From Bacteroidota bacterium (GTDB lineage: Bacteria > Bacteroidota > Bacteroidia > NS11-12g > UBA955), in the NCBI GenBank assembly GCA_018333525.1, contig JAGXTF010000090.1:62001-126000 (forward strand): a stretch of 64,000 nucleotides of DNA, in the 5' to 3' direction. Positions 9,470 through 18,598 of this stretch are shown here, one piece after another. The notes under the pieces were generated by a model. That model did no database searches. It was not told the origin of the DNA and worked only from the letters and a program-made list of their open reading frames with translations. A program made the translations under genes and the position numbers. Every line of letters starts with the position of its first letter. Position 1 is the stretch's first letter.

Positions 9470-10855
9470 TTGCCCATTCAACTTCCTCCAAATTTTGAAC
9501 AAATTTTAGCAAAGGCCTTGCCTGAAAATGAAATTGCTCCTTTGTTGGATAGTTTGAATTGGACACCACATTCCAGTGTTCGTATCAACAAGGCAAAAAG
9601 CACGGAAATAAATCCGGAATTCATACTCACCACTATGGAGTATGCCAATGATGTTTTCATTTTAAAATCCAGACCTGAATTTGTTGCAGACCCTGCTTTT
9701 CATGCCGGAAAATACTATGTGCAGGAAGCTTCCAGTGCCATTATTGGGGCGGTATTGGAAATATGTATCAAAGACAAGAAAAACAATATTCAGGTACTTG
9801 ATTTGTGTGCTGCGCCAGGGGGTAAAAGCACCCATATAGCTTCAGTATTGCGGTACAACGATATATTAGTGGCAAATGAAGTAATTCATTCCCGAACTGG
9901 AATTCTTGCAGAAAATCTGGTGAAATGGGGTAAGGCAAATCATCTGATTACCAGATCGGATGCGTCCAGAATTGGGAATTCCGGCGCCACCTTTGATGTT
10001 ATCGTTGCCGACCTGCCTTGTAGCGGCGAAGGCTTGTTTCGGAAAGATCCCGAAAGCATTTCATATTGGTCGGAAGAAAACGTAATTCATTGTAGTTTGC
10101 GTCAAAAACGTATTGCACATGATATATGGCCTGCTCTGAAACCTGGTGGCATTTTCATTTACAGCACCTGTACATTAAATCGCAGGGAAAATGAAGACAA
10201 TATTCTGGAATTGAAGAAAGAATTAAATGCTGAAATTCTCGAATTGGAATTTCCGCAAAATTGGAATTTGTTTTCACTGGAATCCGGATGCTACAGGTTA
10301 TTGCCACACCGCAGTATTGGAGAAGGATTCTTCTTTGCCATTCTGCGCAAACCGGAAGAAAATTTCAAACCTAAAAAAGGAATTGCAGGGTTTAAAAAAT
10401 CTGTTAAAAAATATACCGCGCAATTGCCTTTACCGGAAAAATATTTAAACTATCTTGTCGAAGATAAAGTCTGTTCATTCCAAACGGAAGACCAGGATTT
10501 TTTATTTGAATACCTACATTTGCTTCCGGACATTTATTCATTCGGAACTCAGATTGGAAGGGTGTTGGAAAAAAGGGGGAAGACTCTATTTAAACCGGAT
10601 CATGAGCTTGCGTTAATAGCCGACCTGCATCGCGGATATTATCCGGAATTGGATTTGGAAGAAAATGCAATAAAATATTTGCGCCGCGATTCAATTCCAA
10701 ATTCTGCAAAAAAGGAAGGTATGCATCTGGCGGTTTGGAAAAATATACCTCTTGGATTTGCGAATGGAATTCAATTCCAATGGAATAATTTGTGGCCGAT
10801 GGATTGGAGAATCCGAAAAAATATTACGGAAATGAAAACCATTGTTTTGCGTTAA
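9470..10855 (+). CDS. RsmF/NOL1-NOP2-Sun family rRNA cytosine-C5 methyltransferase
   Basis: S-adenosylmethionine-dependent m5C methyltransferase, probably for 16S rRNA. The Rossmann motif I region is CAAPGGKSTHIA. The first catalytic loop is DLPCSGEGLFRKDP (family PC motif) and the second is STCTLNRRENE (TC nucleophile). The C-terminal region (HLAVWKNIPLGFANG) matches the PUA-like tail of RsmF proteins. Start: a TTG four bases after a perfect promoter box is preferred over ATG 9422, which lies upstream of that box; this gives 461 aa. It converges with polA, the two reading frames overlapping by four bases. Confidence 0.88.
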   Translation: MPIQLPPNFEQILAKALPENEIAPLLDSLNWTPHSSVRINKAKSTEINPEFILTTMEYANDVFILKSRPEFVADPAFHAGKYYVQEASSAIIGAVLEICIKDKKNNIQVLDLCAAPGGKSTHIASVLRYNDILVANEVIHSRTGILAENLVKWGKANHLITRSDASRIGNSGATFDVIVADLPCSGEGLFRKDPESISYWSEENVIHCSLRQKRIAHDIWPALKPGGIFIYSTCTLNRRENEDNILELKKELNAEILELEFPQNWNLFSLESGCYRLLPHRSIGEGFFFAILRKPEENFKPKKGIAGFKKSVKKYTAQLPLPEKYLNYLVEDKVCSFQTEDQDFLFEYLHLLPDIYSFGTQIGRVLEKRGKTLFKPDHELALIADLHRGYYPELDLEENAIKYLRRDSIPNSAKKEGMHLAVWKNIPLGFANGIQFQWNNLWPMDWRIRKNITEMKTIVLR

Positions 10856-13629
10856 TGTGCCTCTAACCAGCTGGCTCCAACTCCTGCTTCCACCAAAACA
10901 GGAACTTCCAATTGCATGGCATTGGCCATAAGTTTTATAATTTCAGGTTTCACTTTTTCAACTTCATTTTTTGGTACATCAAAAAGCAATTCATCATGCA
11001 CCTGCAATATCATTTTGGTTTGGAAATCGGAGTTCTTTAACCAATGGTGAATATCAATCATAGCCATTTTTATCATATCTGCAGCACTTCCCTGTATAGG
11101 CGCATTAATTGCATTGCGCTCTGCAAAGCCACGCACTGTGGCATTCTTGCTATTGATATCCCGAATGTACCTTCTGCGGCCCATGATAGTTTCTACATAA
11201 CCGTGTTTTCTGGCAAATTCCTGCGTGGTATCCATGTAATCTTTAATACCCGGAAATTTTGCAAAATAATTGTCAATTATCTCTCTTGCTTCACCTCTTG
11301 GAATCCCTATTCTCTGGCTTAATCCAAATGCAGAAATGCCATAAATAATTCCAAAATTTACGGTCTTTGCCCTTCTGCGCATTTCTTTGTCAACCTCATT
11401 CAATGGCAAGCTCCAAACTCTGGCCGCAGTAGCAGTGTGAATATCCAAATTCTCCCGGAAAGCCTCCATCATCCCTTCGTCTTTGCTCACATGTGCAATA
11501 ATTCTCAATTCTATTTGGGAATAATCTGCACTCAGCAACAGATGTTGGTTATCTCTGGGTACAAATGCCCGGCGCACTTCTTGTCCCCGTTCCGTGCGTA
11601 TGGGAATATTCTGTAAATTGGGATTGTTGCTGCTTAATCTTCCTGTTGCAGCAACTGCCTGATTGAAACTGGTATGCACCCTGCCTGTATTCGGATTTAC
11701 CAATTGTGGTAATGCATCCACATAAGTGCCTATCAATTTCTGTATTTGGCGATAATCCAAAATGCGCCGCACAATTTCATGCTCTGCTGCCAATTCCGTG
11801 AGTGTATCTTCGTCGGTTTGATATTGACCAGTCTTTGTTTTTTTCGGTTTTTCTATGAGTTTTAAATGGTCGAATAATATTTTTCCCACTTGCTGTGGCG
11901 AAGAAATATTGAATTCACCACCAGCCATTTTAAAAATTTCCTTTTGAATTTCTTCGCTTTGACCGGATAAATCTTCACTGTATTTTCCCAGAAAATCTAT
12001 GTCAATTTTTACGCCTTCCTTTTCCATTTCACAGAGTACTGGAACAAGGGGGATCTCAATGTCTTCAAAAACTTTTTGCACATTTCTGTTTTGCAGTTCG
12101 GCGTCCATTTTTTGTTTTAACTGATAGGTGATATCCGCATCTTCTGCAGCGTATTCCTTGATTTGTTCCAGCGGAACATCTGCCATACTTCCCTGGTTTT
12201 TGCCTTTTTTGCCAATAAGTTCTTCAATACTCACAGGCTGGTAATTCAGGTATGCCTCACTCAATACGTCCATGTTATGGCGCATATCCGGTTCTACCAG
12301 ATAATGGGCGAGCATGGTGTCGAAATAAGGCGGAGAAACTTCCTGGCCATAACGACCCAAAACCTGTAAATCATATTTCAGATTTTGTGCAATTTTTAAT
12401 TTATCCGAAGTAAAAATATCTTTAAATCTTTCTATTAATTTTTTACTGCTTTGATAATCAGAAGGGCATGGAACATAATATGCTTCTCCGGCTTTTACGG
12501 AAAATGACATGCCCACAATATCTGCATCAAACGCAACAAGGCCCGTTGTTTCTGTATCAAAGCAAAATTCTTTTGCTTCATTCAGGCGCTTTAATAAAGA
12601 TTGAATTTCCTCTTCACTTTGAACAGCAAAATATTCGTGTTTGGTATTGGAAATGGTTTTGTATTCGCGATGGGTAGGCTCTGAATCGGATGCATTGGAA
12701 AATGTGGCAGTTGCCGGTGCGTCAAATAATGAAGCTTGTACGGGCTGGGTTTCCGGTTCACCAAATACACGTTTGGAAATGGTTCTGAATTCCAATTCTT
12801 TAAAAACCTCATTCAGTTTTTCAGGATCTTTTTCTTTCACGATAAGGTCCTCGGGATGCAGTTCCACGGGCACGTCAATCAAAATGGTGGCGAGCTTCTT
12901 ACTCATCAATGCCTGCTCAGAATTTTGTTCAAACTTTTCCTTCATTTTACCCTGCAAGCTGTCTGTATTTTGAAGGATATTTTCTATGCTGCCAAATTCT
13001 GCAATTAATTTTTTTGCTGTTTTTTCGCCCACCCCCGGTACCCCGGGAATGTTGTCCACCGCATCTCCCCACAATCCGAGTATATCAATTACCTGATGCA
13101 CATTTTCTACTTCCCATTTTTGCAGTATTTCTTTTTCACCCAGAATTTCATCGGGATTGCCAAGTCTTCCTGGTTTGTAGATGTACACATTTTTGCGGAC
13201 CAATTGCCCGTAATCTTTATCAGGAGTCATCATGTATACTTCGAATCCCAACTCTCCCGCCTGCAGTGCAAGGGTTCCAATAATGTCATCTGCTTCAAAG
13301 CCATCTTTGGTAATTACTGGTATGTTGAATCCTTCAATAATTCGATTGATATAAGGTAAACTCCGCTTGAGGTCTTCCGGCATTTCTTCCCTGTGTGCCT
13401 TATAAGCTTCGTAATCTATATGCCTTTGCGTTGGGGCCGATGTATCAAAAACCACGGCTATATGCGTTGGTTTTTGTTTGTTCAGCACATCCAGAAGTGT
13501 ATTTGTAAAGCCGAACATAGCACTTGCATTCAGACCAAAAGAGGTGATGCGGGGATTTTGCTGAAAGGCGAAATAAGCGCGATAAACCAGCGCCATTCCA
13601 TCGAGGAGAAAGAGTTTTTTTTCTGACAT
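10852..13629 (-). CDS. polA: DNA polymerase I
   Basis: 925 aa, full length, for repair and Okazaki fragment processing. Three domains are present. The 5' nuclease (residues 1 to about 300) has LLDGMALVYRAYFAF and the helix-hairpin-helix GVPGVGEKTAKKL. The 3'-5' exonuclease (about 340-530) has intact FDTETTGL and a late YAAEDADITYQL, so proofreading is predicted active. The polymerase (about 570-925) has DYSQIELRIIAH (motif A), RRRAKTVNFGIIYG (motif B) and QVHDELLFDV (motif C). Convergent with the RsmF-like gene and divergent from the LytTR regulator. Confidence 0.97.
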   Translation of the reverse strand: MSEKKLFLLDGMALVYRAYFAFQQNPRITSFGLNASAMFGFTNTLLDVLNKQKPTHIAVVFDTSAPTQRHIDYEAYKAHREEMPEDLKRSLPYINRIIEGFNIPVITKDGFEADDIIGTLALQAGELGFEVYMMTPDKDYGQLVRKNVYIYKPGRLGNPDEILGEKEILQKWEVENVHQVIDILGLWGDAVDNIPGVPGVGEKTAKKLIAEFGSIENILQNTDSLQGKMKEKFEQNSEQALMSKKLATILIDVPVELHPEDLIVKEKDPEKLNEVFKELEFRTISKRVFGEPETQPVQASLFDAPATATFSNASDSEPTHREYKTISNTKHEYFAVQSEEEIQSLLKRLNEAKEFCFDTETTGLVAFDADIVGMSFSVKAGEAYYVPCPSDYQSSKKLIERFKDIFTSDKLKIAQNLKYDLQVLGRYGQEVSPPYFDTMLAHYLVEPDMRHNMDVLSEAYLNYQPVSIEELIGKKGKNQGSMADVPLEQIKEYAAEDADITYQLKQKMDAELQNRNVQKVFEDIEIPLVPVLCEMEKEGVKIDIDFLGKYSEDLSGQSEEIQKEIFKMAGGEFNISSPQQVGKILFDHLKLIEKPKKTKTGQYQTDEDTLTELAAEHEIVRRILDYRQIQKLIGTYVDALPQLVNPNTGRVHTSFNQAVAATGRLSSNNPNLQNIPIRTERGQEVRRAFVPRDNQHLLLSADYSQIELRIIAHVSKDEGMMEAFRENLDIHTATAARVWSLPLNEVDKEMRRRAKTVNFGIIYGISAFGLSQRIGIPRGEAREIIDNYFAKFPGIKDYMDTTQEFARKHGYVETIMGRRRYIRDINSKNATVRGFAERNAINAPIQGSAADMIKMAMIDIHHWLKNSDFQTKMILQVHDELLFDVPKNEVEKVKPEIIKLMANAMQLEVPVLVEAGVGASWLEAH

Positions 13630-13643
13630 GAAAAATGAGCTTG

Positions 13644-13677
13644 TAAAGGTAAAAAAGGAAACGGGCTTTTAAGCAAA
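13644..13677 (-). promoter_or_regulatory. Candidate promoter of polA
   Basis: Minus strand TTTG (13674-13677), 22-base spacer, TACCTTTA (13644-13651). The last base of the -7 box departs from consensus. Confidence 0.4.
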
Positions 13678-13733
13678 ATGCTGCAAAAAGGGCAAGTCAG
13701 CCACGCGGGGTTAGGAATTTCTAAAATTATCTA

Positions 13734-13741
13734 TATGTTTG
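13734..13741 (+). promoter_or_regulatory. -7 promoter element of the LytTR regulator
   Basis: TATGTTTG, 19 bases before the ATG at 13761. No clear -33 element was found. Confidence 0.4.
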
Positions 13742-13760
13742 AATAGAAACAAAAACAGGC

Positions 13761-14504
13761 ATGGCCATACAAGCAGCATATATCGGAGTAGAAGAGAAGT
13801 CATACAAGCAGGTAAATGATTTGATAAAAAAACAATTTCGTGAAATTCTGTTGGTTGCGCACATGGACAATCCGGATGAAAACCTGGAGCTCATCTATCA
13901 CCTGAACCTGGATCTGGTAATTATGGATATTGATTTACCAAAAGGGGAAGACCGGGATATTGTCCATTTAATTCCGGAGAAGTATGCAGACAAGACAATT
14001 GTAATCAGCCGCGACCCACTGAAAGCCGTTGCCTGCATGCATAAAGGCATTTTGGATTTTATTGAAAAGCCAATTACCGCAGAACATTTTAAACAAATAC
14101 TCATGCACTACAAGCACCATTTAGAACATGAGCACGCATTGAACAGCATTGTACATTTCGATCGAATTATTGTAAACAGGCATGATAAGGCATATTTGCT
14201 TGAGCTGGAAAACATCCTGTATTTTGAGGCAGACGGTCCATATACCAATATTAAAATAACCGGCGATAAGAAGATTGGCAGCAGCAAACCATTGGGCTAT
14301 TACCGCGATTTATTGGAAACCAAAAAGAACTTTGTAGCAGTGAACAGAAGCACCTTAATCAATATCCAGAATATCCGTGAAATTGTGAAAGAAGAAGGGG
14401 AGGGCACAGTTATACTTAAAGACTCATCCAGGCTGGAAGTTAGCAGGGCAAGTAAAAACCGGCTGATGCAGGTCTTATATGATCTTCAGGACAACAGCCT
14501 TTAA
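13761..14504 (+). CDS. LytTR-family response regulator
   Basis: 247 aa. An N-terminal receiver domain has likely phosphoacceptor D56 (LVIMDIDLP), a switch Ser in VISRDP, and K103 in IEKPIT. A C-terminal LytTR DNA-binding domain covers about residues 140-247, with ILYFEADGPYTNI, FVAVNRSTLINIQNI and VSRASKNRL. No histidine kinase is adjacent, so the cognate kinase must be encoded elsewhere. A strong double terminator follows, so the two small peptides downstream have their own transcript. Target genes are unknown. Confidence 0.92.
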   Translation: MAIQAAYIGVEEKSYKQVNDLIKKQFREILLVAHMDNPDENLELIYHLNLDLVIMDIDLPKGEDRDIVHLIPEKYADKTIVISRDPLKAVACMHKGILDFIEKPITAEHFKQILMHYKHHLEHEHALNSIVHFDRIIVNRHDKAYLLELENILYFEADGPYTNIKITGDKKIGSSKPLGYYRDLLETKKNFVAVNRSTLINIQNIREIVKEEGEGTVILKDSSRLEVSRASKNRLMQVLYDLQDNSL

Positions 14505-14824
14505 AGTGGTTTAATAACATTTCGTCGCTTTCATATAATATACATCCGTTCCATAAGTTTCTTGGGATCGGAGAATTCCAAAGTACCTAGTTTCGATCTC
14601 ACAATGCACAGTAAATAATTAAAGCGTGGATCTACCCCCCACGCTTTAAAAATGGGCGGTTCTGCCGCCCATTTTTTTGGCTTTTACCGGAGAAAAATGG
14701 CAAAAAATGAAATGTATCTTTAAGAATAACAATGTTTTAAGGACTAAATCATTGCAGAATCCGGCTCTGGGCTTGGATATTTACAGTTTATTGTTTAGTT
14801 TTGCTATAATCTATAGTGGCAGAT
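14505..14824. other. Intergenic stretch between LytTR gene and first mini-protein
   Basis: 320 bases. The double-hairpin terminator occupies 14621-14678. The last 60 bases contain a possible promoter (TTG 14791-14793, 18 bases, TATAGTGG 14812-14819). Nothing else is recognised. Confidence 0.5.
14621..14678 (+). terminator. Tandem double-hairpin terminator
   Basis: First stem AAAGCGTGG/CCACGCTTT (14621-14647). Second stem AATGGGCGG/CCGCCCATT (14651-14673), running into seven T. Downstream of the LytTR gene. Confidence 0.85.
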
Positions 14825-14923
14825 ATGGATATTCTTAATAACATCCCAGGTTTCCTTATTGTACTCCCTATGGGCTTTGCGATCGGAATTTTGCTTGTTC
14901 TCACCGTTGGCGAGAAAAAGTAA
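14825..14923 (+). CDS. Mini-protein A, 32-aa single-span membrane peptide
   Basis: ATG at 14825, TAA at 14921-14923. The peptide has a short acidic start (MD), then NNIPGFLIV, a hydrophobic span containing PMGFAIGILLVLTV, and a basic tail GEKK. It is a paralogue of the peptide at 15198-15296: 25 of 32 residues are identical, and many codons differ only at the third base (CCA/CCC, GGT/GGA, TTC/TTT, CTT/CTG, GTA/GTT, CCT/CCA, ACC/ACG). That pattern is the signature of translated sequence. The bases before the ATG (TATAGTGGCAGAT) nearly match those before the second copy. Orientation is probably N-out/C-in by the positive-inside rule. The function is not known; it may be a subunit or regulator of a membrane complex. 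Confidence 0.75.
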   Translation: MDILNNIPGFLIVLPMGFAIGILLVLTVGEKK

Positions 14924-15197
14924 TTCGAATCGTTAAGTCTCTCAGGCATGTGCAATAGAGGGCTAAGGCTCTCGCGGAAAATCTTTTGCAAAAAATTCTT
15001 AACCGGATAACTCCGGTTCTCCATTTATTTTGGTTAAAAAACAAACGCAATTTATTTGCATTTATTTCTGTATTTACTATCCTGAAACCCTTTACTGCAG
15101 GCATTCTTGCGCAAAATAAAAAAATAAAAATTTGCATAAATAATTTGGTATTTTAATTGGATAATATTAGATTTACCAAAATTCTATATTGGCAGAT

Positions 15198-15296
15198 ATG
15201 GACTCATTTAATAACATCCCCGGATTTCTGATCGTTTTTCCAATGGGCTTTGCCTTTGGTATTTTGCTGATTCTCACGGTACGTGAGAAGAAGTAA
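15198..15296 (+). CDS. Mini-protein B, 32-aa single-span membrane peptide
   Basis: ATG at 15198, TAA at 15294-15296, the same length as its paralogue at 14825. It reads MDSF, NNIPGFLIV, then a span with PMGFAFGILLILTV, and ends REKK. Substitutions relative to copy A are mostly synonymous or conservative (V/F, I/F, V/I). The sequence TATATTGGCAGAT precedes the ATG in place of TATAGTGGCAGAT. The 274 bases between the copies hold no other open frame that I recognise. The duplication with separate upstream signals suggests two separately expressed isoforms. Confidence 0.75.
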   Translation: MDSFNNIPGFLIVFPMGFAFGILLILTVREKK

Positions 15297-15331
15297 TATC
15301 TGAATCAGAAACAGTAAGATTCTTGATGTAT

Positions 15332-15368
15332 CAGCATTCCCGGAATGCTGCTGTCTGTTTATTTTAAA
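15332..15368 (+). terminator. Hairpin after mini-protein B
   Basis: CAGCATTCC pairs with GGAATGCTG (15332-15350), followed by T-rich TGTCTGTTTATTTT. The very tight loop means the terminal pairs must open; a probable terminator. Confidence 0.5.
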
Positions 15369-15565
15369 ATTAAAAGTACTTTCCAATTTGACCGGAAAGG
15401 AAGTACCGGATTTTATTATCTATTTTTTCTGAGTTTATAAGCTCGTTTTATCTGATCTGATAAATAAATTCTCTTTCGGACAATTCAAAATATCCAGCGG
15501 CGGAAAGTTTCCTGAATCCATCAATTTATACGCTGGTATTTTTATTAAAATTGGACATAAATATT

Positions 15566-16048
15566 TCAAAAGCTATTAAAAAGTAATTGAATCTGTTCAG
15601 ATGTGATGGGTTTTTCCAGTATCCCGGAAACATGTTTATCCTTTAGAATAAAGGGGAGTTTATGTTGATCAATTACTTCTGTACAAAGATAAATTTGTGA
15701 GTTTGTATTTATCGCTTTTTGGGTTTGTATTTCATAGAAGATCTGAATCAAATCTACACCATGACAATCTAAATCCAACAAAATAAGATACTTGGACATG
15801 GCATTCACCCAGGCATGATTGGTGGTGAAAATTTCAGTGATGTTGTTCTTTACGCGTATATCACAAATTTTGAAATTATCGCGAAAAATTCTTTCTAAAG
15901 CTTTAACTTCATCCTTTTCCGGACCAATCGGATTTGTAATAAATACAATCCCAATATGTGATTTTAATGCAGAGTGAAAAAGTCTCCAATTTAGAAATTG
16001 AGATAAAGACCTGGAATTCTCGTTTGTATGATAAATCCCTCTCGCCAT
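15566..16048 (-). CDS. Receiver-domain-like protein, 160 aa
   Basis: A stand-alone, diverged CheY-like fold. YLILLDLDCHG provides D92/D94 as candidate phosphoacceptor, T123 in IYLCTE is the switch residue, and K146-P147 in ILEKPIT is the conserved Lys-Pro. No output domain is present. The acidic pair usually found near the N-terminus is not evident, so phosphorylation is uncertain. Transcribed away from the amidase-dipeptidase-patatin run across an A+T-rich gap. Could be a phosphorelay shuttle or a degenerate regulator. Confidence 0.65.
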   Translation of the reverse strand: MARGIYHTNENSRSLSQFLNWRLFHSALKSHIGIVFITNPIGPEKDEVKALERIFRDNFKICDIRVKNNITEIFTTNHAWVNAMSKYLILLDLDCHGVDLIQIFYEIQTQKAINTNSQIYLCTEVIDQHKLPFILKDKHVSGILEKPITSEQIQLLFNSF

Positions 16049-16285
16049 GGTGAAGCAAAAATGAATATAGATTTACTACCCTCAGAAGAGGCTACGCAAA
16101 TACCATGCAATTTTTAAGTTCTTAAAATGAAATTTTATCCCATTGTAATACAATGAGTTAAAAAATAAAATATTACATTTAATTTCTAAATCTTGTCATA
16201 TTGAAAATCTCATTTTCATTTTGATTGTTGACAAAATTAATCAATAAATAAAAATTAAAATAACCCTTGAAATTTAAATTTTTAT

Positions 16286-17110
16286 TTGCTAGAATTGTAT
16301 TGCACCAAAGCAAACAATCGTTTAGGAATTGGAGGAATTTCTGAATGTAACAGTTTTAAAATGAGGGCTTCTGACATTTCTTTATATGAAAATAAATTTC
16401 ATCGGTTTGGAATTGATGCCTTAGGAAAGAAATTTATACTTAAAAATTTCGAGGTGATTGTACCCGATATGCCAAATTTGCCGGTGACTCTATGCCGAAG
16501 AGAAAATAAGGATCAAAGTTATTTTGTAAAAAGCATCAGTACCAAAACGAAAATTGTATTGCATTTTACTGCAGGTTACCTTGGAGGGGATATCGCAACG
16601 CTGACCCAACCCGGTAATTTGGTTTCAGTGCCTTTTGTTATCGCGAGATCCGGACATATTTATAATCTTTGGCCGTCTAATTTCTGGTCTTATCATTTGG
16701 GACCCGGTGCTTCAGGAGGTAATACCCTCATGAGCAAAACAAGCATAGCAATTGAAATTTCCAACATAGGTCCACTTATTAAAAAGGGAGATAAGATGGT
16801 GACATCATATAGCACTTTTGATATTTATTGCAATTATTCTGAAAATGAATATTTTGAAAAAATAAATAATTACAGGGGCTTTAGCCATTTCGCGAAATTC
16901 TCACCAGAGCAATATTTGGCACTCCGATCTTTATTAAAATACCTCACCTGGAAATATAAAATTCCTTATACAATCCTTCCTAAAGAAAAGCGGTATGATG
17001 TTTTTACAGATAGTGAAGCTCTGGAATTCACGGGTATTTGCACCCATGTAAACTTTCGGAGCGACAAATATGATATCGGTCCTGCATTCGACTGGAATAA
17101 AATACAATAA
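16286..17110 (+). CDS. N-acetylmuramoyl-L-alanine amidase-like protein (Amidase_2)
   Basis: Zinc amidase fold of the AmpD/PGRP type. Expected ligands are present: H93 (IVLHFTAG), H254 (CTHVNFR) and D263, with catalytic-type K261 in the KYDIGPAFDW motif. Supporting motifs are SYHLGPGA (H137) and IAIEISN. The family cleaves the amide between N-acetylmuramic acid and L-alanine of peptidoglycan. No signal peptide is visible. The first codon is TTG (16286); an ATG at 16361 (MRASDISL) is an alternative that keeps the domain whole. The gene ends nine bases before the M19-like gene, so they are surely co-transcribed. Upstream DNA is markedly A+T rich. Confidence 0.82.
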   Translation: MLELYCTKANNRLGIGGISECNSFKMRASDISLYENKFHRFGIDALGKKFILKNFEVIVPDMPNLPVTLCRRENKDQSYFVKSISTKTKIVLHFTAGYLGGDIATLTQPGNLVSVPFVIARSGHIYNLWPSNFWSYHLGPGASGGNTLMSKTSIAIEISNIGPLIKKGDKMVTSYSTFDIYCNYSENEYFEKINNYRGFSHFAKFSPEQYLALRSLLKYLTWKYKIPYTILPKEKRYDVFTDSEALEFTGICTHVNFRSDKYDIGPAFDWNKIQ

Positions 17111-17119
17111 AATTCCGGT

Positions 17120-18562
17120 ATGCCCGTCTCTTCTCCTATTACAGACATTCACGCACATCCAACATTAAAGCCTTTCGGGAATACCTCTTATTCCAATTTA
17201 AATGCAAAACTCTACGGTGACCCGGCATGCATATGGACGAAAGACAGAATCAGTGAAACAGATAAGTTTCTGGAAAGCATTGCTGGTTTTTCGAGGTATA
17301 GGCAAAGTGATTTCTCTTCCCTTGTGAATGGTCAGGTAAAAACTATTATTCCGGCATTATATCCTATTGAACGTGGATTTTTTTTGTTACCGGAGAGAAT
17401 CCTCTTGAAAGAATTAACTGAAACATATCTGGGTCAATTTGCCAGCATGCTCAGTAAGGCAAAGATTCGGCATATCAGAAGCGATAAATACAATTATTAT
17501 GAAGATCTTATCCATGAATTTGAATTCCTGGAAAGCCTTAATGAAAGGGCTGCTAATGGATGCAGTTTTTCATATAAAATAGTCGAAAATCCGGAAGATT
17601 TATATTTAAACAAAGACTTTAATATTTATGTAATTCCATCCATTGAAGGGGGGCATGCGCTGTGCAATGGAAATAATGTTTTGCTTTCAGAAAATTGGTT
17701 TGGAGTTGAAGCGCGTATACAGCATATAAAAAACCTGATATCCAGACCCATTTTTATCACCCTGGCGCATCACTTTTTTAATGGATTGTGCACGCATGCT
17801 CGCAGTCTTACCGGGGTAGCTTCACGGTTTCTCGATCAGAGTTATGGAATGAGAGATTACCGTATACAAAGTTCAGATGCCATAGTTCCAATAACAACAA
17901 CGGGGAAAAGAGTAATTCGAGAATTGCTTTCCAATTCAAATGGCAAAAGAATTCTGATAGATGTAAAACATATGTCAAAAGAAGCTCGTATGGAATATTA
18001 CCAAATGATATTATTGGAATATCCGGATACAACAATACCGGTAATATGCAGTCATGGAGCACTTACGGATTTTTATCCGCATCAGATCAACATGGAAAAG
18101 CAATTGGATATTTTGAAGATTTACGAAACAAATGGACTTTTTGGAATTGAATTGGATCAACGAATTCTTGGATTAAAACAACATCGTTTTATTGAAAAAT
18201 ATTTGCGAATGGCCAGGCGAAAATTTGCTTCTTTTGAAAAAAGGTGTGCAACGGATGCTTACTTAGTTTGGCGACAGATTATTACTACCGCGGAGTTTGC
18301 CTATTCAAACGGATTCCGCGATGATCCATGGAAATGTATTTGTCTTGGGAGTGATTACGATGGTATTATTGATCCACCCGATCAATTCAGAACGGCCGAA
18401 AGGCTTCCTCTTCTCTATGAATTCCTGATTCGTCATTTGGATCAATATTGGAAGTCTGGCCATTGCATGGTTCCCAAAAACCACAATGGTTGGAAAAAAG
18501 AAGATGTTATCTACAGGATTATGCATAAAAATGCACTGGATTTTATAGATAAGAATTATTGA
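17120..18562 (+). CDS. Divergent membrane-dipeptidase-like (M19) amidohydrolase
   Basis: 480 aa, longer than typical M19 enzymes (about 330-400). Recognisable landmarks: DIHAHP (H11/H13) as first metal site, SIEGGHAL (E176 bridging), FITLAHHFFN (H217/H218), LIDVKHMS (H284), PVICSHGA (H312) and LGSDYDG (D412). These match the order of M19 motifs (HxD, EGGH, LTLTH, DLSH, FSHS, G.DFDG). Family members hydrolyse dipeptides with zinc. Here the first site is HxH, not HxD, and the N-terminal 170 residues contain insertions. No signal peptide is seen. It sits between an amidase and a patatin, consistent with envelope or murein peptide breakdown, but the substrate is inference. Confidence 0.72.
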   Translation: MPVSSPITDIHAHPTLKPFGNTSYSNLNAKLYGDPACIWTKDRISETDKFLESIAGFSRYRQSDFSSLVNGQVKTIIPALYPIERGFFLLPERILLKELTETYLGQFASMLSKAKIRHIRSDKYNYYEDLIHEFEFLESLNERAANGCSFSYKIVENPEDLYLNKDFNIYVIPSIEGGHALCNGNNVLLSENWFGVEARIQHIKNLISRPIFITLAHHFFNGLCTHARSLTGVASRFLDQSYGMRDYRIQSSDAIVPITTTGKRVIRELLSNSNGKRILIDVKHMSKEARMEYYQMILLEYPDTTIPVICSHGALTDFYPHQINMEKQLDILKIYETNGLFGIELDQRILGLKQHRFIEKYLRMARRKFASFEKRCATDAYLVWRQIITTAEFAYSNGFRDDPWKCICLGSDYDGIIDPPDQFRTAERLPLLYEFLIRHLDQYWKSGHCMVPKNHNGWKKEDVIYRIMHKNALDFIDKNY

Positions 18563-18598
18563 ATTTGTATGAAAGTCTTAAATAAAATATACCCGTAA

